From: Microcaldota archaeon
GTDB lineage: Archaea; Micrarchaeota; Micrarchaeia; Anstonellales; Bilamarchaeaceae
DNA: 11,899 bases
Assembly (NCBI GenBank): GCA_018813445.1
Contig: JAHJBR010000112.1
Span: 1-11,899 of the forward strand
Direction of reading: 5' to 3'
The position numbers and the translations under genes are program-made. Below, one piece after another: positions 1-5,616 of this stretch; the stretch's first letter is position 1; each line of letters starts with the position of its first letter. The notes beneath the pieces were generated by a model, which searched no databases, was not told the origin of the DNA, and saw only the letters and a list, made by a program, of their open reading frames with translations.

Positions 1-1312
1 CAGCATGAGTATAAATCAATAATGCAGATGGGGATTTTTGCTTTCTTTTTGGGTCCTGTGTATTAAGTGCTGCCTCAACTAAAAGCTCTTCTGAATATCT
101 ATCAAAATACCTTATTCCACATTTATTCCAAAGGGTTTGGAACTCTTCTGGGTGCTTTTCCAAAAAGGAAAATGCGCTTCTAATGTCTCGAACTCTGGCA
201 TCAGCATCTAATATCTTGCCAGCATAATCAATTTTAGAACTAAATTCATCAAACCCTGCTTTTTCTGGAAAATAGGTTTTGGCTAGTGATTCAAATGATT
301 TTGGATTGTGTTTTTTAAGTCCGGATAACGCACCAGCATATGCATAGGTTAGATTCGAGGAGATGTAACCTTCAAATAAGGATTTCTTCTGCTCTTCAGT
401 GAATTTAGTCGGTGTTTCGAAAGCAAGTCTTGCAAGAACAGTTGCGCAATCTTCTACTGTTTTCTTATTTCTAAGTGCCTTTATAAGAGATGGGATATGC
501 TCGGTTCTGAAGATCCATGGCCAGATCTGAATATAGATAGAAATCTTGGAAAGTGCTGATGCACAACCTTCTGCAGTCTCCTTATTTTCAAGACCTTGAA
601 TAAGCTTAGAAGTTATATCGTTCCTTAAAATAAGTTCTGGATGGAACTCGGCAATGGTTGATATTGCTGAAAGGCTGTCATTTGCGGTTTCCTCATTTTT
701 AAGTGCATCAATTACAGAACTCAAATCAACTGAATTCAAAAAGGAGAACATGGATTTGGTGAACAAGTAGTGATTTCTCATGTGGAGATTCAATAGGTTT
801 GTTGCGCAGGCACTTGCTGATTTTTCGCTTTCAAGCCCTTTAATCAAATACATCATGCAAAGCTCAGCAAAATCGGGTTTTCTTTCAGTAAGGATTGAAA
901 GCGCTGCTGCACAGCCGGTTGCAGTTTTCCTGTTTTCAAGTCCTTTCTTTATAAGTTGCAGGTCTTCCCTTATGAGTAAGTCAGATCTTTGATGCGCAAG
1001 TGAAGAGATTGCGAATGCTGAAGCAAACGCATTTTCATTGTTTAATGCCTCTAGTAGATCCTTCATATCTTTTCGTAAAAAAATCCCTGATTTTTCACGG
1101 GAAATATGGTAAATAGCGAATGCGCAATCAGAAGCTAAATCCCTATTATTAATGCCTTTAAAAAGAAGCTCCAAATCAGTTCTATTGGCTTTCTTATAAG
1201 AATATTGTAATCGTTCTAAGGTTTTTTTTATTTCTTCGGAAAGTACAGCATCTGTTTTAACTGGAATCATATTGGTTTTTTTGTGTTCTCCCAAAAGTAC
1301 CTGCGGGGCCAT
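1..1312 (-). CDS. HEAT-like repeat protein, paralogue of the adjacent caspase-like protease; 3' end beyond the window
   Basis: I translated this by reverse-complementing the window. The frame is open for 437 codons from ATG at 1310-1312 to the left edge, with no stop. The product begins MAPQVLLGEH and is made of two-helix repeats of about 35-40 residues with a recurring Cys-Ala motif (Cys63, 134, 169, 250, 289; other units have lost the Cys). Residues 376-434 align without gaps with residues 451-509 of the next gene, 43 of 59 identical by my count, including GIRYF, RYSEELLVEAALN and QDPKRK. In the complete paralogue a caspase-like peptidase follows this linker, so one is expected just outside the window, but it is not seen. 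There is no signal peptide, so it is probably cytosolic. The start is supported by a TATA-like box 21 nt upstream and by N-terminal similarity (VLLxE) to the paralogue. Molecular function is unknown. Confidence 0.85.
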   Translation of the reverse strand, partial: MAPQVLLGEHKKTNMIPVKTDAVLSEEIKKTLERLQYSYKKANRTDLELLFKGINNRDLASDCAFAIYHISREKSGIFLRKDMKDLLEALNNENAFASAFAISSLAHQRSDLLIREDLQLIKKGLENRKTATGCAAALSILTERKPDFAELCMMYLIKGLESEKSASACATNLLNLHMRNHYLFTKSMFSFLNSVDLSSVIDALKNEETANDSLSAISTIAEFHPELILRNDITSKLIQGLENKETAEGCASALSKISIYIQIWPWIFRTEHIPSLIKALRNKKTVEDCATVLARLAFETPTKFTEEQKKSLFEGYISSNLTYAYAGALSGLKKHNPKSFESLAKTYFPEKAGFDEFSSKIDYAGKILDADARVRDIRSAFSFLEKHPEEFQTLWNKCGIRYFDRYSEELLVEAALNTQDPKRKQKSPSALLIYTHA

Positions 1313-1333
1313 AGGATACTATTGTCGAATATC

Positions 1334-1341
1334 GTTTTAAA
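1334..1341 (-). promoter_or_regulatory. TATA-like box of the left repeat-protein gene (leaderless)
   Basis: The minus strand reads TTTAAAAC, ending 21 nt before the ATG at 1312. The same octamer stands exactly 21 nt before the ATG of the paralogue at 3415. This spacing fits a leaderless archaeal transcript starting at or next to the A of ATG. It lies in the 45-bp gap after the upstream paralogue's stop, so this gene can be transcribed on its own. Confidence 0.6.
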
Positions 1342-1357
1342 GAGTTTTTATTGTGTG

Positions 1358-3415
1358 TTAAGGTAAATCAGAAGGAGTTATACTAAACTGAGTAGCTTCG
1401 GACTCGAAAAAAATCACTTTCTCCAGAATTCCTTTTTTGAATTCCAAATTAAAGATTGATTCTGGTTTCGGCGGGGCAAACGGCCTGATTGTTTTTCCGT
1501 TTTCAGCAGCTGTCCTTGTGAATATGCCTGCTATGGATTTCCATTCAGATGGTTTTGCGCCTTCCTCTTCCTTTCCTGTGCTGCAGGAGTTGAAAACTAC
1601 TCTGCAATCATTTTGCACATATTGAATGATTGCTTGTATTATATCTTCATCAGTCACATCCAGGAATGCTTTCTCATCTTCTCCTAGACCTAGCCTAATC
1701 TTATCCTGCTCCCCATGCCCTGCAATCCACAATACATCTATTGGCCTTTGTGAGCCTTCCTCCACCAATTTATCAAAGAACCCTTGCTCATTATCTATCT
1801 CATAAAGAACTACTCGGTAGCCATTATGCATAATCTTATCTAGTTTTCCCTTGTCCTGGTAAAATGCACCATTGTAATCCGATTGATTGTACATTAGAAG
1901 CGCGGCAGGTGCATCATTTTTCCTTTTTGGATCCTGCACATTCAATGCCGCTTCAACTAGCAATTCTTCTGAATATCTGCTAAAGTAACGGATTCCGCAT
2001 TGTTCCCATAAAGTAAAGAATTCCTTGGCATGGTTTTTTGCAAATGAAAATGCGGATTTTATATCTTCTGCATTTGCACCGTCCCGGATTATCAAGGCAG
2101 ATATGCGCAATGCAAATAAAGCTCGTAGTTTATCCTTTTTCGAATCCGGGGCCAATTTATAGAATTCAACTTCTGGAATTGGGAGCTCTAGATTGTTTAA
2201 AATTTCCTTATAGTATTTCTCATCAAGGCCACCACTGGACGATACAAGACAGCCCAAGATACTCAGATAAAAATGGAAATTTTGTTCATTAGAGAGTTTT
2301 TTTATCATGAATTCAATATCCTTCTGGCTGAACAATTCTGGTTTCTTCAATGCAATATGAGCGAGAATATTGGAGATTCTAGATCTGGTAAGCTCATTGC
2401 TAAGCAGTTTCATTAATGCATCCACGTGCCTTTTTTCGAATACTTCTGGGTTCTCTGAGATAAAAGATAGGAGTTCCTCACTACATGCATCGGCACCAGG
2501 TGATACTATTCCATCTATAAGACCATTCAATGCTAGTTCCGAATACTTTGTTCCCGTGGAAACGATTGAGGCGAGCGCAGTTGCGCATGCATCTGAAGAT
2601 TCTTTTTTATAAATGCCGTTTATCAGCGCATTGAAAGAAATTTCCGAGAACCCAGATCCTTTTTTGGTGATAGTGGCTAGTGCGTTTGCACACGCTTCTG
2701 CTGATTCCTCTTTCTCAAGGCCAGCCATAAGATTAGTCATGCAGTTATCTGCATATTTAGAGCCGCTTAGGATAAATTCGGCTAGTGCATCGGCGCATGC
2801 ATCCGCTGATTTTTTGTCTTCGGTGCCATTAATTAGTGCGGCAATGCATAATCCGGCATATTTTGGTTCATTTAAGGAGATATTGAATAGTGTTTTTGCG
2901 CAACCATAGGATGATTTTTCATTCGCAAGTCCATTGAACAATGCATCCAAATCTTTTCTCTTAAATAGTTTTGGTTTCATTTTTGCAAGGTATTCAAGTG
3001 TTTTTGCGCATGGAAACGCCAATTCCAAATTAGTAAGGGATTGAAGAAATTGCTCCAGGTCCTTTCTCTGAAATAAGTCGGATCTTTCTGCTGCGATGTT
3101 CATCAATGCATATGCACAACTATCCAATGGTTCAGGACCACTAATGGCTTCAATTAAAGCATCTATGTCTTTTCTCTGGAATAATCCAATATCGCCCAGA
3201 GTTATATTGCTCAATGATGATGCGCATTCATCTGCAAATTCTTTTTTCTTCAGACCTTTAATCAGAATATCCATATCCTCTCTGGTAATTGAGTAAAGAT
3301 CTGATTCTGTTTGATGAAATATCTCTTCGTAAATCGCGCGCTCGGTCTTTATGGGGGTGCCTAGTTTCTTATGTTTGCTTTTTGGTTCCTCTGTAAGAAG
3401 TACTTCCCTAGGCAT
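1358..3415 (-). CDS. HEAT-like repeat protein with C-terminal caspase-like (CHAT-like) cysteine peptidase domain
   Basis: The 685-aa product has no signal peptide or membrane segment. Residues 1-41 are a charged N-terminal tail. Residues 42-375 form two-helix repeats with Cys64, 100, 136, 172, 207, 242, 277 and 311 at equivalent positions (spacing 34-36) in a motif like xxCAxAL. Residues 376-500 are a helical linker. Residues 505-685 look like a clan CD (caspase/CHAT/DUF4347-type) peptidase: strands GYRVVLYEI (532-540) and IDVLWIAGHG (His567), then CRVVFNSCSTG (Cys611). His at the end of one strand and Cys at the end of the next is the family's catalytic pattern. Known proteins joining a helical solenoid to a C-terminal caspase fold include separase and TPR-CHAT proteases, in which the solenoid senses or binds a partner. 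A sensor-protease role here is inference; substrate and trigger are unknown. Its 3' neighbour is a paralogue. Confidence 0.85.
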   Translation of the reverse strand: MPREVLLTEEPKSKHKKLGTPIKTERAIYEEIFHQTESDLYSITREDMDILIKGLKKKEFADECASSLSNITLGDIGLFQRKDIDALIEAISGPEPLDSCAYALMNIAAERSDLFQRKDLEQFLQSLTNLELAFPCAKTLEYLAKMKPKLFKRKDLDALFNGLANEKSSYGCAKTLFNISLNEPKYAGLCIAALINGTEDKKSADACADALAEFILSGSKYADNCMTNLMAGLEKEESAEACANALATITKKGSGFSEISFNALINGIYKKESSDACATALASIVSTGTKYSELALNGLIDGIVSPGADACSEELLSFISENPEVFEKRHVDALMKLLSNELTRSRISNILAHIALKKPELFSQKDIEFMIKKLSNEQNFHFYLSILGCLVSSSGGLDEKYYKEILNNLELPIPEVEFYKLAPDSKKDKLRALFALRISALIIRDGANAEDIKSAFSFAKNHAKEFFTLWEQCGIRYFSRYSEELLVEAALNVQDPKRKNDAPAALLMYNQSDYNGAFYQDKGKLDKIMHNGYRVVLYEIDNEQGFFDKLVEEGSQRPIDVLWIAGHGEQDKIRLGLGEDEKAFLDVTDEDIIQAIIQYVQNDCRVVFNSCSTGKEEEGAKPSEWKSIAGIFTRTAAENGKTIRPFAPPKPESIFNLEFKKGILEKVIFFESEATQFSITPSDLP
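2291..3292 (-). repeat. Tandem 34-36-codon repeats encoding the HEAT-like solenoid
   Basis: Residues 42-375 of the repeat-protease are built of units of 102-108 bp. The best-preserved part is the run from Cys64 (3224-3226) to Cys311 (2483-2485), with steps of 36, 36, 36, 35, 35, 35 and 34 residues. Each unit has a helix starting Cys-Ala-x-x-Leu, a loop, and a second helix such as ALINGI or ALIEAI. Units before Cys172 carry LFQRKD or LFKRKD in the loop; units after it have a shorter loop (KYA, KYS). Units diverge strongly in DNA, so these are protein repeats rather than recent duplications. Class (HEAT versus another alpha-alpha repeat) is not certain. Confidence 0.75.
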
Positions 3416-3436
3416 ATTATATTGATGAGTACTATT

Positions 3437-3445
3437 GTTTTAAAT
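3437..3445. promoter_or_regulatory. Shared palindromic TATA-like box between divergent repeat-protease gene and guaAA
   Basis: The plus strand reads GTTTTAAAT. Read to the right, TTTTAAAT ends 21 nt before the ATG of guaAA at 3467. Read to the left, TTTAAAAC ends 21 nt before the ATG of the repeat-protease at 3415. The box is centred on 3441, 26 bp from either start. No other TATA-like element is seen in the 51-bp gap, so one TBP site probably serves both leaderless genes. Confidence 0.6.
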
Positions 3446-3466
3446 TCTTCTCAGCAAGAATGGATT

Positions 3467-4042
3467 ATGATTCTAATAATAGACAATGGATCGCAGTACA
3501 CCCACTTAATAAAAAGGAACTGCAGGGATATGGATCTGGAAGCTGAAATAATAGGAAGCAGAATTTCTTTAGATGAGATAATTGCAAAAAATCCTGAGAA
3601 GATTATTCTTAGTGGGGGACCAAGTTCTGTTTATGCGCCTGAAGAACAAGAGAAAGTAGGTGCAAAAGTAGTGAAGGCTGTTTTTGAAGGAAGAATCAGT
3701 ATTCCTCTTTTGGGAATATGTTTTGGGCATCAAATTATAGGGCATTTTCTAGGCGGAGAAGTAAAGAAAGGGAAAAACGCTGAATACGGAATCGCTAAAA
3801 TAATTGTTGATAAGGAAGGCGTGCTTTTGAAAGGAGTCCCTAAAGAATTCAATGCGTGGGTAAGCCATTTTGATGAGATTGTGCAAGCGCCTCCTGGATT
3901 TGAAGTGCTTGCTCATTCTTCTACTTGTAAAGCAGAAGCTATGGAGAATAATGAAAAAAGAATTTATTCGGTGCAATTCCACCCAGAAGTTTGGCATACT
4001 GAGCATGGAGAGCTGATTCTGCAGAATTTTCTTAGATTATAA
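3467..4042 (+). CDS. guaAA: GMP synthase [glutamine-hydrolysing] subunit A (glutaminase)
   Basis: The product is a class I glutamine amidotransferase of 191 aa. It releases ammonia from glutamine and passes it to the separate ATP-pyrophosphatase subunit (GuaAB), which turns XMP into GMP. The catalytic triad is visible: Cys85 in GICFGHQ, and His172 and Glu174 in FHPEV. The N terminus MILIIDNGSQYTHLI and the motif ILSGGPSSV (47-55) are typical. Archaea often encode the two halves of GMP synthase separately, and this length fits the stand-alone subunit; the synthetase subunit is not in the window. The frame stays open 32 codons upstream, but the ATG at 3467 matches the family N terminus and stands 21 nt after a TATA-like box. 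The last codon and stop (TTA TAA) overlap the end of the convergent M24 peptidase gene. Confidence 0.95.
   Translation: MILIIDNGSQYTHLIKRNCRDMDLEAEIIGSRISLDEIIAKNPEKIILSGGPSSVYAPEEQEKVGAKVVKAVFEGRISIPLLGICFGHQIIGHFLGGEVKKGKNAEYGIAKIIVDKEGVLLKGVPKEFNAWVSHFDEIVQAPPGFEVLAHSSTCKAEAMENNEKRIYSVQFHPEVWHTEHGELILQNFLRL
4037..4042. other. Palindromic TTATAA hexamer giving the stop codons of two convergent genes
   Basis: On the plus strand TTA TAA is the final Leu codon and stop of guaAA. On the minus strand the same hexamer is the final Leu codon and stop of the M24 peptidase. The two transcripts must overlap at their 3' ends, since no room is left for a terminator between the genes. Confidence 0.9.
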
Positions 4043-4675
4043 TACTTGCACTTTCTTTCCATCAAAATAAATTGTATTCTCAAATCTCACTCCAAAATCC
4101 TTGAAATATGCTGCTGGTTCGATTGCCATCACTGCTCCTTTTATTGGATCAGAATATTTCTTGTTCAATCTGGGAAATTCATGAATATCTAATCCTACAC
4201 CATGGCCTATTGAATGGATTGGTTTCGGTAATTTGTATTTTTCAAACAATTTTTCAGAGAATAATGCAACTTGCTTCCCAGTTTTAAAATTAGGGAATTC
4301 ATCTAATATTTCATAAAATACTTGCTGCAATTCCTCATAAGCATTTTCTACTTTTCTATTCCTCTTGGAAAAAAGCACTCTTGTAATATCTGAGCAATAG
4401 TTTCCACATCTTACTCCAAAATCAATTAATGTGAAATCTCTCATTTTTCCTGCTTTGGGTTTGTAATGAGGAAAAGAGCTGTTCTTTCCAGAAGCAACTA
4501 TTGGATCAAATGCCAAACCGCCCTTTTTGTAAGCTTGAAATACGAGCCAGCTTCGTAAGTCCTCTTCGGTCTTGAATTCATCCAAATCTATTTCTGAAAT
4601 TATCTTTTTAGTAAATGAAACTGCTTTTTTTATTTTTGAAATTTCCTCAGGTTTCTTTTTAGCTCGGATATTCAA
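4037..4675 (-). CDS. M24 metallopeptidase domain (Xaa-Pro aminopeptidase/dipeptidase type), cut off from its N domain by an in-frame stop
   Basis: This is the pita-bread catalytic domain of an Xaa-Pro peptidase, which removes residues next to proline in a two-metal site. All five metal ligands are visible: Asp85 and Asp96 (DFGVRCGNYCSD), His158 (SIGHGVGLDIHE), Glu186 (AIEPA) and Glu199 (RFENT). The substrate-site His165 is also present. It reads in the same frame as the creatinase-like N domain upstream, from which only TAA plus one sense codon (TTT) separate it. Its only early start is TTG at 4675-4673, with no Shine-Dalgarno site before it; the first internal ATG is at codon 78, after essential sequence. 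It may be translated by readthrough or reinitiation, or may be the rear of a broken gene. The catalytic residues show no decay. It is the last gene of the operon and overlaps the end of guaAA by 6 bp. Confidence 0.85.
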   Translation of the reverse strand: MNIRAKKKPEEISKIKKAVSFTKKIISEIDLDEFKTEEDLRSWLVFQAYKKGGLAFDPIVASGKNSSFPHYKPKAGKMRDFTLIDFGVRCGNYCSDITRVLFSKRNRKVENAYEELQQVFYEILDEFPNFKTGKQVALFSEKLFEKYKLPKPIHSIGHGVGLDIHEFPRLNKKYSDPIKGAVMAIEPAAYFKDFGVRFENTIYFDGKKVQVL

Positions 4676-4678
4676 AAA

Positions 4679-4681
4679 TTA
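4679..4681 (-). other. In-frame TAA dividing the Xaa-Pro peptidase coding sequence
   Basis: The minus strand reads TCA TCT TAA TTT TTG AAT. Upstream and downstream frames are identical. Across the stop the protein would read PTDSSS-stop-FLNIRAKKKPEE, which matches the usual linker of this family (aspartate/serine-rich, then a hydrophobic stretch, then R-A-x-K-x-x-x-E). A single base change from a sense codon, such as CAA, GAA, AAA or TAT, would produce it. TAA is the true stop of at least three other genes here, so it is not generally reassigned. Confidence 0.85.
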
Positions 4682-4981
4682 AGATGATGAATCAGTAGGC
4701 TTACATACTCTTCTCAATTTCTCGTAGATTTTTGCAGGAAGAGCGGAATAATCCAACTTCATTTTTTTTGCCTTTAGTAACTTTGCAATCTCTTCTAATG
4801 GTTTTTTGTAAACAATAACTTGTCCATTGAATGAGGATTTTGCTGCACGCTCATTCAGTTTTGGAACAAAAAGCATTCTTTTTCCATTCAAATTCAAATA
4901 GAATGAATTATCTACATCGATTTTTGAAAAATAAAAAAAGTTCGCATCAAATTCATTTCCCCTGAAAAGAAGTGTATTCAT
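4679..4981 (-). CDS. Creatinase/prolidase-like N-terminal domain of a split Xaa-Pro peptidase
   Basis: The 100-aa product begins MNTLLFRGNEFDANFFYFSKID and carries the small alpha/beta domain that precedes the M24 domain in Xaa-Pro dipeptidases and aminopeptidases (NGKRMLFVPKLNE, VIVYKKPLEEIAKLL, KLDYSALP). In that family it takes part in dimerisation and substrate access and is not catalytic. I chose ATG at 4981 over an in-frame TTG at 4993 because GTGAT stands 3 nt before the ATG, and the TTG would overlap the end of dph6. The gene lies 4 nt after the dph6 stop. It ends at TAA where the family would continue into the peptidase domain, in the same frame. With the downstream part the full protein would be about 314 aa, a little short for the family. 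Confidence 0.75.
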   Translation of the reverse strand: MNTLLFRGNEFDANFFYFSKIDVDNSFYLNLNGKRMLFVPKLNERAAKSSFNGQVIVYKKPLEEIAKLLKAKKMKLDYSALPAKIYEKLRRVCKPTDSSS

Positions 4982-4985
4982 AATA

Positions 4986-5615
4986 TCACTCAAAATGCGC
5001 TTTAACTATATTAGCTATGCCTCTTGAACCATCCCATTCTTTTTTCCATTCATCAACCATTATTTTCTTGGAAAAAAATGGTGAATCAGTGACAAAGGTT
5101 TCACCTTCTCCCCCTTCTAAAAACGGATGAATATTTTTTGGAAGTTTTTCCAAAAGCTCTGAATATGGTTTTCCCAAAAACTCTGGACCTAATCCTTCTG
5201 CTGAAACGGCAACCACGTAAATTTCAAAATTTTCAAGCATTTCCTTCATTAGGATTTCCTGTTTATGCCAGAGGGGGGAATGGGTTGCAATTCCTAAATT
5301 ATTCCCTATTTGCTCTATTCTTTGCCTTTGGTAATCGCTTGCAATTGCACCAGTGACTATTGCATCTGCTTCTGATTCTTTAATTGCTTTTTGCAGATCA
5401 GCAAGCTCATTTTCCTTATTTGTTTGCACTAGAATATGAGGAATATTTGCTGCTTCAGCCTGCATTTTTGTAAGTTCTATATTTGGATGATGGAACATCA
5501 TGCTGTATTCCTCACTTTGCATTGTAATTAAAGAAACTTCAAAACCTTGGGAAAGGGCCCAGAAAGTAGAGAAACAACTATCTTTTCCTCCTGAAAAAAG
5601 ACAAGCGGCTTTCAT
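4986..5615 (-). CDS. dph6: Diphthine--ammonia ligase (Dph6 family, PP-loop ATPase)
   Basis: The 209-aa product belongs to the ATP-pyrophosphatase family that amidates diphthine to diphthamide on elongation factor 2, the last step of that modification in archaea and eukaryotes. The PP-loop FSGGKDS lies at residues 7-13. Family motifs follow: VTGAIASDYQRQRIE (87-101), SPLW (113-116), SAEGLGPEFLGK (138-149) and the hallmark HPFLEGGEGETFVTDSPFF (163-181). The length is near that of archaeal members. It starts at ATG 5615, one base after the TAG of the beta-propeller gene, with AAGGT shortly upstream as a weak ribosome site. It is followed after 4 nt by the peptidase N domain, so it is an internal gene of the operon. 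No link between EF2 modification and its neighbours is evident beyond shared transcription. Confidence 0.9.
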   Translation of the reverse strand: MKAACLFSGGKDSCFSTFWALSQGFEVSLITMQSEEYSMMFHHPNIELTKMQAEAANIPHILVQTNKENELADLQKAIKESEADAIVTGAIASDYQRQRIEQIGNNLGIATHSPLWHKQEILMKEMLENFEIYVVAVSAEGLGPEFLGKPYSELLEKLPKNIHPFLEGGEGETFVTDSPFFSKKIMVDEWKKEWDGSRGIANIVKAHFE

Positions 5616-5616
5616 T

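Noticed and set aside
1..1357. Possibility that the first 1.3 kb is non-coding or a frameshifted pseudogene
   Set aside because: Reverse-complementing it gives one uninterrupted frame of 437 codons to the window edge, similar to the next gene throughout, so it is an intact but partial gene.
2370..2909. Plus-strand open frames of 80 and 98 codons within the repeat-protease gene
   Set aside because: They are antisense shadows of the repeated Cys-Ala-rich coding sequence, with no family match, promoter or ribosome site.
2291..3292. Regular 102-108-bp periodicity as a possible CRISPR or DNA satellite
   Set aside because: The periodicity is at codon level within an open frame; units differ widely in DNA and there are no identical repeats or spacers.
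3371..3466. 32-codon N-terminal extension of guaAA
   Set aside because: It overlaps the divergent repeat-protease gene and the shared promoter. The family N terminus begins at MILIIDNGSQ, and the box lies 21 nt before that ATG.
4679..4681. Stop-codon reassignment as the explanation of the in-frame TAA
   Set aside because: TAA ends the repeat-protease, guaAA, the transglutaminase/TPR gene and the M24 frame itself, and the aRF1 N domain has a normal NIKS motif.
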